From: Urechidicola vernalis
GTDB taxonomy: Bacteria; Bacteroidota; Bacteroidia; Flavobacteriales; Flavobacteriaceae
DNA: 64,000 nt
NCBI RefSeq assembly: GCF_031846385.1
Contig: NZ_JAVRHV010000001.1
Coordinates: 372,001-436,000, forward strand
Direction: 5' to 3'
The notes under the pieces were generated by a model, which was given only the letters and a program-made list of their open reading frames with translations, was not told the DNA's origin and ran no database searches. The translations under genes and the position numbers were made by a program. Positions within the stretch are counted from its first letter, which is position 1. Each line of letters starts with the position of its first letter. Below are positions 42,904 to 51,440 of the stretch, piece after piece.

Positions 42904-44019
42904 ATGCTAAAGAATAGAAGCGGATTTAAATTCACATTGCACAATAAAAAGCAAGAGACTCCATTTGAAAAATTGTTTGATATTTTTCAGGAACTTATTG
43001 TTCATACTTCAGGTGATTTTGATGAAGCCATGGATTGGCTAAAAACATTAGATGAAAAATACCAACTTACAGATGATAATTATTCCTTAGATGATTTTGT
43101 CCAAGATTTAAAAGATAAAGGATATTTAAGAGAAAAAATTGACACGAACGGGAAATCAAAAACAAAGATCTCCGCAAAGATGGAGCGATCCATTAGAAAT
43201 AATGCTTTAATTCAGATTTTTGGAAAATTAAAAAAGCAAGGGCTAGGAAATCATAAAACCAATAAAAATGGAATTGGGGATGAATTGACAGGAGAATTCA
43301 AAGATTATCAATTTGGTGATAAATTAGAAAACATTATGGTTACTCAAAGCCTTAGAAATGCTCAAATTAATAATGGTTTAGGAGAATTTAAACTGTCTGA
43401 AAATGATCTAGTTGTAGAAAACACCAATCATAAATCACAAATGAGTACTGTTTTAATGATAGATATTAGTCACAGTATGATTTTATATGGAGAAGACAGA
43501 ATTACCCCTGCAAAAAAAGTTGCAATGGCATTATCTGAATTAATAAAGACGCGATACCCAAAAGATTCTTTGGATATCATCGTGTTTGGTAATGATTCTT
43601 GGATCATAAAAATTAAAGATCTGCCATATTTGCAAGTGGGCCCTTATCACACCAATACTGTTGCAGGGTTAGAATTAGCTATGGATATATTACGTCGAAA
43701 AAGAAATACGAATAAAAATATATTTATGATAACAGATGGTAAACCAAGTTGTATAAAACTTCCAGATGGTAGGTACTATAAAAACAGTAATGGCTTAGAT
43801 GAATATATCGTAGAAAAATGTTATAACATGGCTGCCTATGCCCGAAAATTGCACATACCTATCACAACATTTATGATTGCTCAAGACCCATATTTACAAT
43901 CATTTGTTGAGAAGTTTACAGAATGCAATAAGGGAAAAGCTTTTTATACAGGGCTTAAGGGACTTGGAGAAATGATTTTTAAAGATTACGCAACAAATAG
44001 AAAGAAAAATATACGCTAA
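42904..44019 (+). CDS. VWA domain-containing protein (partner of MoxR-like ATPase)
   Basis: 371 aa. The N-terminal ~175 residues are charged and helical (LFDIFQELIVHTSGDFDEAM; DDFVQDLKDKGYLREK). The C-terminal VWA fold has a complete MIDAS start in MIDISHSMILYGEDRITPAKK (D-x-S-x-S), a Thr in VGPYHTNTVAGLELAMD and the Asp of FMITDGKPS. No signal peptide, so cytosolic. The AAA+ MoxR-type gene begins 3 bases downstream. VWA/MoxR pairs act as metal-insertion or protein-remodelling chaperones. The target here is unknown; both genes may be part of the upstream stress operon. Confidence 0.88.
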   Translation: MLKNRSGFKFTLHNKKQETPFEKLFDIFQELIVHTSGDFDEAMDWLKTLDEKYQLTDDNYSLDDFVQDLKDKGYLREKIDTNGKSKTKISAKMERSIRNNALIQIFGKLKKQGLGNHKTNKNGIGDELTGEFKDYQFGDKLENIMVTQSLRNAQINNGLGEFKLSENDLVVENTNHKSQMSTVLMIDISHSMILYGEDRITPAKKVAMALSELIKTRYPKDSLDIIVFGNDSWIIKIKDLPYLQVGPYHTNTVAGLELAMDILRRKRNTNKNIFMITDGKPSCIKLPDGRYYKNSNGLDEYIVEKCYNMAAYARKLHIPITTFMIAQDPYLQSFVEKFTECNKGKAFYTGLKGLGEMIFKDYATNRKKNIR

Positions 44020-44022
44020 ATT

Positions 44023-45483
44023 ATGAATACAGAAATTAAAAATTTAGGCGAGCTAATTAAGGCAAACTATAAATCCAGAAGTATAAAAACGGAATTAAGA
44101 GAGAACTTAATCGAAAATATTAGAAATAAGAAGCGCTCTTTTTCAGGTATTCATGGTTACGAAGATTCGGTAATTCCACAATTAGAACGCGCCATTTTAT
44201 CTCAACACAATATAAATCTATTGGGCTTACGTGGTCAGGCAAAAACAAGATTGGCAAGATTGATGGTTCAATTATTAGATGAATACATTCCGGCTATAGA
44301 GGGCTCTGATATTAATGATGATCCTTTAAATCCTATTAGTTCATATGGTAAGAATCAAATAAGTCTATTGGGTAACGATACACCAATTAAATGGATTCAT
44401 AGAAATGAGCGATTTTTTGAGAAACTTGCAACTCCTGATGTAACTATTTCTGATTTAATAGGAGATATTGACCCCATAAAAGCAGCGAATTTAAAATTGG
44501 ATTATTCCAATGAGCGTATCATTCATTTTGGAATGATTCCAAGAGCCCATAGAAGTATTTTTGTAATAAATGAATTACCAGATTTACAAGCACGTATTCA
44601 GGTAGCACTATTTAATATATTGGAAGAAGGGGATATACAAATTAGAGGTTTTCAATTAAGGCTTCCTTTAGATTTACAGTTCATATTTACAGCTAATCCT
44701 GAAGATTATACAAATAGAGGAAGTATCGTTACACCTCTAAAAGATAGAATTGGTTCTCAAATTCTGACCCACTATCCAAAAACTATTGAAATAGCCCAAA
44801 CGATTACAAATCAAGAGGCAAAATTACAAGAATCAAGAATTTGTGATATTCATATTCCTCAATTGGCTAAGGATTTAGTCGAGCAAATCGGATTTGAAGC
44901 TAGGAAAAGTGAGTATGTAGATGCAAAAAGTGGTATCAGCGCAAGAATGAGTATTACGGCCTATGAAAATTTATTAAGTACAACAGAACACCGATGTATA
45001 ATTTCTAATTCAAAAGAGACATCTATTAGGTTTACGGATATACTAGGAATGATTCCTTCAATTACAGGAAAAATTGAGTTGGTCTATGAAGGGGAACAGG
45101 AGGGCGCAATATTTGTTGCGGAAATGCTCATTAACAATGCGGCTCAAACATTGTTTAATAAGTATTTTCCAAAAATTAAGAAAATAGAAAATGAAGACGA
45201 AGTTGGGCCTTATGATGAACTAATAAATTGGTTTTTTAATGAAACTTCATTTGATTTATTAGATGATAGTTCAGAAGAAGAATATTATGACGGTTTAAAT
45301 AAAATTAAACCCTTAGACAACCTAATTGCTATATACATGGGGAATGTTGAATTGAATGATATTCCGTTTATAAAGGAATTAATACTTTGGGCTTTAGTAT
45401 CATATAACAAATTAGATAGACACCGTATTGATAACGGATATTCGTTTAAAGATCAGTATGGTGCTTTTTTTTCTAATATTTAA
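44023..45483 (+). CDS. MoxR-like AAA+ ATPase (magnesium chelatase-like)
   Basis: 486 aa. Walker A is GLRGQAKTRLAR (GxxGxAKT, the MoxR form) near residue 68. Walker B is RSIFVINELPDL. Sensor 1 lies in FIFTANPEDYTNRG, and the arginine finger in TPLKDRIGS. A long central insertion carries QLEESRICD-type helices, and the acidic C-terminal region (~370-420) ends in a hydrophobic helix KELILWALVSYNKL. This is the ATPase partner of the VWA protein encoded 3 bases upstream, like the BchI/BchD or MoxR/VWA pairs. It is the last plus-strand gene of the 39-45 kb run and converges on the DUF1853 gene 6 bases away. Confidence 0.9.
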   Translation: MNTEIKNLGELIKANYKSRSIKTELRENLIENIRNKKRSFSGIHGYEDSVIPQLERAILSQHNINLLGLRGQAKTRLARLMVQLLDEYIPAIEGSDINDDPLNPISSYGKNQISLLGNDTPIKWIHRNERFFEKLATPDVTISDLIGDIDPIKAANLKLDYSNERIIHFGMIPRAHRSIFVINELPDLQARIQVALFNILEEGDIQIRGFQLRLPLDLQFIFTANPEDYTNRGSIVTPLKDRIGSQILTHYPKTIEIAQTITNQEAKLQESRICDIHIPQLAKDLVEQIGFEARKSEYVDAKSGISARMSITAYENLLSTTEHRCIISNSKETSIRFTDILGMIPSITGKIELVYEGEQEGAIFVAEMLINNAAQTLFNKYFPKIKKIENEDEVGPYDELINWFFNETSFDLLDDSSEEEYYDGLNKIKPLDNLIAIYMGNVELNDIPFIKELILWALVSYNKLDRHRIDNGYSFKDQYGAFFSNI

Positions 45484-45489
45484 AACAAA

Positions 45490-46305
45490 TTAATTCCACC
45501 AAACCACAAAGAACTTTTGAAGAGTTCCATTTGGAAACTTTATCCAGCAAAGAGGTGAGCTTTCTACTTTAATAAATTCAGAAACTCTAGATTTAAAATC
45601 TGTAAAATCTAACCAATTAACATGTGCATAAGGCTTAATAAGCCAATCTGTTTTTTTAGGAATTATGAATTTGCAATTAGAAAATTGTTCGATTTCGAAA
45701 AACTGGATATAGAAACCAACTATACAGTTATTGTTTAAGAAAGTTGTATTCATAGTAGCACCATATGGAATAAACAATTGGGCTTTAAACAGCACTTTCT
45801 GTTGGATTTCACTTTTATCTATATTGAAATCTTTTAGCAATACATCAGTTTGAGGTTTGTAGAGCAGAGGGAGTTGTTTATCTTTTAATTTGGTTAATTT
45901 TTTGAGAAGAGAATCATTTCTATTGGGACCAATCCATTTTTCAATTTCTGTATTTCCAATTGAAGGATCGTATAAATAAAACTTGTAAACTATTTCTAAA
46001 TGAATAGGGCTGTCATTAAATAAGAATAAGGCATCGATCTCTCCAATTGTAATTTTCTCATTTTTTATTTGTTCATTCTCTACGAGAACTTTTAAATTAT
46101 CTAGTTGTTCCAATTCAAAGAAAACAAACTGTTCTACCAATTTTCCTAAGCGTAGCCTTCTCTCAATGGCTCTATTGAGCGCATTTGAAGGTGTAAAGGG
46201 AATTGAAAACTGTGACAAACCCAACAATTCAGAAGATTTCCAAAGAGGTGGTGTATCTCTATACCCTTCGTATTGCAATTGTAATGTATCTTCATTTACA
46301 CCCAT
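45490..46305 (-). CDS. DUF1853 family protein
   Basis: 271 aa, no signal peptide. DUF1853 pattern: LGKLVEQFVFFELEQL near residue 53, the nuclease-like strand EIDALFLFNDSPIHLEIVYKFYLYD with the E-x(n)-D/E-x-K arrangement, then WIGPNRNDSLLKKLTKLKDKQLPLL, which is diagnostic. The GEIDAL...LEIVYKF segment is reminiscent of PD-(D/E)XK-type active sites, as suggested for this family, but function is unproven. It converges on the MoxR gene with 6 bases between. The M13 peptidase gene starts in the opposite direction upstream of it. Confidence 0.85.
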   Translation of the reverse strand: MGVNEDTLQLQYEGYRDTPPLWKSSELLGLSQFSIPFTPSNALNRAIERRLRLGKLVEQFVFFELEQLDNLKVLVENEQIKNEKITIGEIDALFLFNDSPIHLEIVYKFYLYDPSIGNTEIEKWIGPNRNDSLLKKLTKLKDKQLPLLYKPQTDVLLKDFNIDKSEIQQKVLFKAQLFIPYGATMNTTFLNNNCIVGFYIQFFEIEQFSNCKFIIPKKTDWLIKPYAHVNWLDFTDFKSRVSEFIKVESSPLCWIKFPNGTLQKFFVVWWN

Positions 46306-46351
46306 AAATGCGAAGATAACTTTTAATACTGTTATCCGAATTATAAATCCA

Positions 46352-46359
46352 TATCTTTG
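46352..46359 (+). promoter_or_regulatory. -7 promoter element TATCTTTG for the M13 peptidase gene
   Basis: Exact TAnnTTTG match 25 bp upstream of ATG 46384, in the gap between divergent genes. No TTG at -33. Confidence 0.5.
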
Positions 46360-46383
46360 AGAAAACTAACCTAATCAAATCTT

Positions 46384-48393
46384 ATGAAACATATTTTGAC
46401 CATAATTCTTGCATCATTATTTGCTGTATCATGCAGTACTGTTGGAGAAACAAAAAATGAGACCTATAAATTTACTGACATAGATCCATCTATAAATCCT
46501 GGCGATGATTTCTTTAATCATGTAAATAAAACATGGATGGATAATGCTGTAATAGCGGACGACCAAGTTGGAGTAGGAGCGTATCGATTTTTAAACATTC
46601 CTCAACAAGAAAAATTAAAGAATATTTTAGAAGAAGTATCTCAAAATGAACATCCGAATGGAAGTGTAGAGCAATTGGTTGGAGATTTTTATGCTTCTGG
46701 AATGGATACGGTAACAATCAATAAATTAGGTGCAGAACCAATAAAACCATTATTGAATAGAATTGATGCCATAGAAACAACGGAGCAATTATTAGCATTT
46801 GTAACGAATCAAATTACTGTAGGAGATTATTCAATGCTAAGTGCTTATGTTTCTGCAGATCAGAAAAACAGCACTAATAATATTTTGCATTTATCCCAAA
46901 CTGGGTTGGGTTTGCCAGATCGTGATTATTACTTTAAGGAAGACCCATCTGTTTCAAAGATTCAAGCAGCCTATAAAACATATTTAGAAAACATCTTTGA
47001 ATTGGTCGGAGAACTAGAAACTGCTAAAAAAGCAGCGGTTGTTTACAAAATAGAAAAGGAATTAGCGCAGTCTCATAAAACTAGAATTCAGCGTAGAGTT
47101 ATAAGAGAGAATTACCATAAAATGGCTGTTTTTGACTTAGATAAATCACATGATAATATTAATTGGGTGAGCGTATTTGAAACACTTGGAGCAGATATAG
47201 ATTCACTAAACGTTGCGCAACCGGCATATTATGATACATTAAATAAAATGCTAAAATCAACATCTATCGATGACTGGAAATTGTATTTAAAAGCAAACTC
47301 AATTGGGACCTATGCTAGCATTTTGAGCACTCCTTTTCAAGATGTTTCATTTGAATATTCTAAAGTATTGTCTGGCCAATCCGTGCAACAATCAAGAACA
47401 AAACAAATGGTTCATAGAGTTGATAGACAAATCGGATTCGCATTAGGCCAATTGTATGTAAAGCGCTATTTCAATGAAGAGGCTAAGAATAGAGCCTTGG
47501 ATTTGGTAAATAATTTTCAATTGGCTTTAGAAGTCAGAATTGATAATTTAGAGTGGATGAGTGATAGTACCAAAGTAAAAGCAAAAGAGAAATTGTTCGC
47601 AATCAACAAAAAAATTGGATACCCTGATGTTTGGAGAACTTATAATGTAACTATTGAAAGAGATGATTTCTTTAAAAATATTGTGAGTTTAAATAAGGAT
47701 GCGTATCAATATGAATTAAATCAATTGAACAAAGTTCCAAACAGAGACGAATGGCATACCACTCCATCAACAGTTACGGCATATTACAATCCATCATTAA
47801 ATGAGATCGTTTTCCCAGCTGGGATTTTACAAGCTCCTTATTTTGACTTGTCTGCTGACGATGCCTTAAATTATGGAGGAATTGGAATGGTAATTGGTCA
47901 CGAGTTTACACATGCTTTTGATGATCAAGGAGCACAATATGATAAAAATGGAAATGTTAGTAATTGGTGGGCTGAATCTGATTACACAAAATTCAAGGAA
48001 AAAACACAACAAATAATTGATCAATACAGTTCGTTTACCGTATTAGACAGTGTCCATTTAAAAGGTGCCTTGACCGTTGGAGAGAACACCGCTGATAACG
48101 GAGGAATCGCTATTGCCTTTGATGCTTTTAAAATGACAGACCAAGGGAAAGGACTTAAAGAAATAGACGGATTCACACCAAATCAACGTTTCTTTTTATC
48201 CGTTGCTAATATTTGGAAAGTAAAAACACGTGATGAGTATTTACGCAACTATGTTGCAACAGATCCTCATTCGCCCCCAATTTGGCGTGTTAATGGTCCG
48301 CTAATGAACTTTACACCTTTTTATGAAGCTTTCGATGTGAAGCCTGGAGAAGCGAATTATAAAACAGAGGAAGAGCGTATCATGATTTGGTAA
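46384..48393 (+). CDS. M13 family zinc metallopeptidase lipoprotein (PepO/neprilysin-like)
   Basis: 669 aa. Lipoprotein signal MKHILTIILASLFAVSC, lipidated Cys17. The M13 N-terminal domain (~35-420) includes DPSINPGDDFFNHVNKTW, the standard start. The catalytic domain has VIGHEFTHAFDD with zinc ligands His506 and His510 and Glu507, the downstream Glu ligand in GENTADNGGI, and the NAYYNP-like NxxY segment TAYYNPSLNEIVFPAGIL. The substrate-binding region APIWR/PPIWRVNGPLMN is present. Expected: cleavage of oligopeptides at the outer face of a membrane. Length and motifs are complete. Monocistronic. Confidence 0.96.
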   Translation: MKHILTIILASLFAVSCSTVGETKNETYKFTDIDPSINPGDDFFNHVNKTWMDNAVIADDQVGVGAYRFLNIPQQEKLKNILEEVSQNEHPNGSVEQLVGDFYASGMDTVTINKLGAEPIKPLLNRIDAIETTEQLLAFVTNQITVGDYSMLSAYVSADQKNSTNNILHLSQTGLGLPDRDYYFKEDPSVSKIQAAYKTYLENIFELVGELETAKKAAVVYKIEKELAQSHKTRIQRRVIRENYHKMAVFDLDKSHDNINWVSVFETLGADIDSLNVAQPAYYDTLNKMLKSTSIDDWKLYLKANSIGTYASILSTPFQDVSFEYSKVLSGQSVQQSRTKQMVHRVDRQIGFALGQLYVKRYFNEEAKNRALDLVNNFQLALEVRIDNLEWMSDSTKVKAKEKLFAINKKIGYPDVWRTYNVTIERDDFFKNIVSLNKDAYQYELNQLNKVPNRDEWHTTPSTVTAYYNPSLNEIVFPAGILQAPYFDLSADDALNYGGIGMVIGHEFTHAFDDQGAQYDKNGNVSNWWAESDYTKFKEKTQQIIDQYSSFTVLDSVHLKGALTVGENTADNGGIAIAFDAFKMTDQGKGLKEIDGFTPNQRFFLSVANIWKVKTRDEYLRNYVATDPHSPPIWRVNGPLMNFTPFYEAFDVKPGEANYKTEEERIMIW

Positions 48394-48438
48394 TTCACTT
48401 ATAACATTTAAGAAAATATTTAGATATTAATCAATTTT

Positions 48439-48454
48439 CGTGATACAAGTCACG
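48439..48454. promoter_or_regulatory. Palindrome CGTGA-N6-TCACG, Crp/Fnr-type operator candidate
   Basis: Perfect 5+5 inverted repeat CGTGA TACAAG TCACG, containing the GTGA-N6-TCAC core recognised by Crp/Fnr-family regulators. It lies 9 bp upstream of the -7 box at 48464, where the -33 element should be. Confidence 0.6.
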
Positions 48455-48463
48455 GATTAAGAG

Positions 48464-48471
48464 TACTTTTG
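48464..48471 (+). promoter_or_regulatory. -7 promoter element TACTTTTG
   Basis: Exact TAnnTTTG match followed by CGCCC, 24 bp before ATG 48496. The expected -33 position is occupied by the CGTGA/TCACG palindrome instead of a TTG. Confidence 0.6.
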
Positions 48472-48495
48472 CGCCCGATTTAAAAACACAGTTAT

Positions 48496-48942
48496 ATGAA
48501 GCGCATCAATCAATACAAAAAACTATTTAAGGTAGAAGGAACTTTAGATTTGAAAGAATTGAAGAAAACTTACAGAGGTTTGGTAAAAGAATATCACCCA
48601 GATAAATTTCAAGATGAAGAAGAAAAGGAAAAGGCAGGTGTTAAAAGTTTAGAAATTATTGATGGATATCATTTTTTAGTGAGTATAGCTCCTGAAACAA
48701 AAGAAGCCAATTCTGAAGAATATGCGACTACAATTTCACAAGCACAAGTAGCCGATTTTCAACATAAAAGTATGCGTTTAGAAATTACTTTTACAAATGG
48801 TGACACCTATGAATACTTTGGTGTAAACCAGAAACTTTTTAATAAGTTCGCTGGAAGCAAATCTTTAAGCAACTTTGGTAAAAGAAAAATTTTTAATTCG
48901 TTTACCTATAGAAAAATTAAGAAAGCTGATATTGTAGCTTAA
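48496..48942 (+). CDS. J-domain plus KTSC-domain protein
   Basis: 148 aa. Residues 1-68 form a J domain: YKKLFKVEGTLDLKELKKTYRGLVKEYHPDKF with the HPD tripeptide that activates Hsp70. Residues ~92-146 form a KTSC domain (MRLEITFTNGDTYEYFGVNQ ... NFGKRKIFNSFTYRKI), a small beta/alpha fold named after its motif but with the K-x-x-T-S-C end altered to GKRKIFNSFTYR. The combination suggests a DnaK co-chaperone with a target-binding module. A Crp/Fnr-like palindrome overlaps its promoter. The Dus gene follows after 23 bases. Confidence 0.85.
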   Translation: MKRINQYKKLFKVEGTLDLKELKKTYRGLVKEYHPDKFQDEEEKEKAGVKSLEIIDGYHFLVSIAPETKEANSEEYATTISQAQVADFQHKSMRLEITFTNGDTYEYFGVNQKLFNKFAGSKSLSNFGKRKIFNSFTYRKIKKADIVA

Positions 48943-48965
48943 TTTAGTTCAACAAACCAATTTAA

Positions 48966-49916
48966 ATGTCGGTTACGCTTTTATCTTCACCATTACAAGG
49001 GTTTACAGATTTTCGATTCAGAAATGCTATCAATAAGTATTTTGGTGGAATTGACACATTTTATGCCCCGTACATTCGTATGAACGGAAAGTTGATGATT
49101 AAAAACAATTATCAACGAGATTTAAAACCAGAAAATAATACCGAACTAGAACTGATTCCGCAAATAATGACCAATGATGCGGAAGAGTTTTTATTTGCTG
49201 TCAAGTACATTCAAGATTTGGGCTACAAAGAAATGAACTGGAATTTAGGTTGTCCATACCCTATGGTTACGAAACGAGGTATGGGTTCTGGCTTGATTTG
49301 TGAGCCTGAAAAAATAAACCATATTCTAGATCGTGTTCATTCCGAAACTGACATTCTAGTTTCCATGAAAATGCGTTTGGGTTATGAACATGCAGAAGAG
49401 ATCTTGAATACCTTTTCTATATTAGATAAATACCCACTTAAAAATGTGGCCATTCATGCACGTATCGGGAAACAATTGTATAAAGGAGGAGTAAATTTGG
49501 ACGGTTTTGAACGCTGCATAGGTAGTACCAAGCACAAATTGTATTACAATGGAGATATTACCAGTATTGCAAAATATAAAGAGATGCAAGCCCGTTTTAC
49601 ATCAATAGATCATTTTATGATTGGAAGAGGCTTAATTGCTGACCCTTTTTTACCAAGTATGATTAAGAACGATACTACTGTATATCCAACAAATCGATGG
49701 GAAATTTTTTCTGAGTTTCATGACACCATATACGAACAATACGATGCAGCCTTATCAGGCCCAACACCTATTAAAATGAAAATGCAAGGCTTCTGGGAGT
49801 ATTTTTCTCAATCATTTTCCAACCCGCAAAAAACTTTTAAAATGATAAAAAAGGCTGGAAACCCAAAAAAATATAGAGCAGTAGTTGCTGAGATTCTAAA
49901 AAAAGAGCAGAGTTAA
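48966..49916 (+). CDS. tRNA-dihydrouridine synthase family protein
   Basis: 316 aa FMN enzyme. TIM-barrel Dus pattern: SPLQGFTDFRFRNAINKYFGG, MNWNLGCPYPMVTKRGMGSGL (active-site Cys in the CPYPM loop), the FMN-phosphate strands NVAIHARIGKQLYKGG and YYNGDI, and MIGRGLIADPFLP. It reduces uridine to dihydrouridine in tRNA with NADPH. It resembles the DusC-like branch more than DusB; the exact tRNA position cannot be stated. It stands 23 bases after the J-KTSC gene and may share its promoter. Confidence 0.93.
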   Translation: MSVTLLSSPLQGFTDFRFRNAINKYFGGIDTFYAPYIRMNGKLMIKNNYQRDLKPENNTELELIPQIMTNDAEEFLFAVKYIQDLGYKEMNWNLGCPYPMVTKRGMGSGLICEPEKINHILDRVHSETDILVSMKMRLGYEHAEEILNTFSILDKYPLKNVAIHARIGKQLYKGGVNLDGFERCIGSTKHKLYYNGDITSIAKYKEMQARFTSIDHFMIGRGLIADPFLPSMIKNDTTVYPTNRWEIFSEFHDTIYEQYDAALSGPTPIKMKMQGFWEYFSQSFSNPQKTFKMIKKAGNPKKYRAVVAEILKKEQS

Positions 49917-49985
49917 TTGTTGTTTGTTCAGAATCATATCTTCTATTCTTTTTTATAAACAATAATCATTACAGATTATTAAGTC

Positions 49986-49993
49986 TATTTTTG
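49986..49993 (+). promoter_or_regulatory. -7 promoter element TATTTTTG
   Basis: Exact TAnnTTTG match 53 bp upstream of the helicase ATG. No TTG at the usual -33 distance. Confidence 0.4.
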
Positions 49994-50045
49994 TCATCTA
50001 ATTACCTTCATTATTACATGTGTAATAAAATCTTGGTATAATCTA

Positions 50046-51362
50046 ATGGATATGGCAAATGAGCAAAAAGGACAAGAAGAAATACTTCAAAAGTTAAAAA
50101 TTAAAGCGCTGAATCCTATGCAGGAAGAGGCTTTGAGAACGATTAGTTCCAATGCAGACACCATTCTATTATCACCAACAGGTACTGGGAAAACCTTAGC
50201 GTTTTCACTTCCTTTAATAAACATTTTAAAGAGGGATGTGAAAGAAATTCAAGTCTTGATATTAGTGCCTTCGCGCGAATTGGCCATTCAAATAGAACAA
50301 GTAATTCGTTCTATGGGTTCGGGTTATAAAGTAAATGCCGTGTACGGAGGAAGGCCAATGTCTAAAGATAAAATTGAGTTGAAACATGAACCTGCTATTT
50401 TAATTGGTACTCCTGGTAGAATTGCAGACCATTTTAGCAACAACCGTTTTTCTAAAGATGCTATAAAAACGTTGATCTTGGACGAGTTTGATAAATCCTT
50501 AGAAACCGGATTTGAATATGAAATGAGAGGGATTATCAACCAATTACCTTCTTTAAGTAAACGTATTTTAACTTCTGCAACACAAGGAGTTGAAATTCCT
50601 GATTTTGTCAAACTGAGCAACCCGAAAACAATCAATTATTTAGGAACAACTACTTCGAAGTTGGCTGTCAGAACAGTTGTATCTCCTACAAGAAATAAAC
50701 TAGAAACCCTGCTGAAATTGTTAAGCCATATTGGCCAGGAACAGGGAATTATCTTTTGTAATTTAAAAGATAGTATACAAGGTGTGAGTAACTTTTTGAC
50801 AAGCAAAAGCATAAATCATGGTTGCTTCAATGGAGGTATGGAGCAAAAAGATAGAGAGCGTTCCTTAATAAAATTTAGAAATGGAACCAATCAATTATTA
50901 ATTGCAACAGATTTGGCTGCAAGAGGAATTGATGTTCCTGAAATGAAATTCATTATTCATTATGAATTGCCAATGTTTCAAGAGGAATTTATTCATAGAA
51001 ATGGTAGAACTGCTAGAGTTGCAGCCGAGGGCACGGCCTATGTTATTAAATGGAAGAATGAAGCATTACCAGAATTTATAAAAAATGCACCAGTTCAAGA
51101 TATTTCCAAACAAGCAAATCGTAAATCCATATTTTGGGAAACGGTGTTTATTTCGGGAGGAAGGAAAGATAAAATTTCGAAAGGTGATATTGCCGGTTTG
51201 TTTTTAAAGCAAGGAGGGCTATCTAAAGACCAATTAGGCTTGATCGAATTAAAACAAGATTGTGCTTTTGTTGCAGTACCCGCAACCATTGCACAAGATT
51301 TGGTGTCTAGGTTAAACAATACCCGATTGAAAAAGAAAAAGGTACGCTTGAACATTATTTAA
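50046..51362 (+). CDS. DEAD-box type RNA helicase with motif II DEFD
   Basis: 438 aa. Q-motif region LKIKALNPMQEEAL; Walker A SPTGTGKT; motif Ia PSRELA; GTPGRIADH; motif II LILDEFDKSLETG (DEFD in place of DEAD, still carrying the D-E pair); motif III SATQG; motif V ATDLAARGIDVPEM; motif VI HRNGRTAR. A C-terminal ~80-residue domain (ISKGDIAGLFLKQGGLSKDQLG) resembles the RNA-binding DbpA_RBD fold, so this is a DbpA/RhlB-like helicase perhaps acting on 23S rRNA. ATG 50046 and an internal ATG 50052 are both possible. The ArsO-like gene follows after 78 bases. Confidence 0.92.
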   Translation: MDMANEQKGQEEILQKLKIKALNPMQEEALRTISSNADTILLSPTGTGKTLAFSLPLINILKRDVKEIQVLILVPSRELAIQIEQVIRSMGSGYKVNAVYGGRPMSKDKIELKHEPAILIGTPGRIADHFSNNRFSKDAIKTLILDEFDKSLETGFEYEMRGIINQLPSLSKRILTSATQGVEIPDFVKLSNPKTINYLGTTTSKLAVRTVVSPTRNKLETLLKLLSHIGQEQGIIFCNLKDSIQGVSNFLTSKSINHGCFNGGMEQKDRERSLIKFRNGTNQLLIATDLAARGIDVPEMKFIIHYELPMFQEEFIHRNGRTARVAAEGTAYVIKWKNEALPEFIKNAPVQDISKQANRKSIFWETVFISGGRKDKISKGDIAGLFLKQGGLSKDQLGLIELKQDCAFVAVPATIAQDLVSRLNNTRLKKKKVRLNII

Positions 51363-51440
51363 ATAATATAGGCTGTCATTAATGCAAAAAAGACTTAATG
51401 AAATTTAAGAAATCAAATTCACTCTTTAATACTGAAATCG

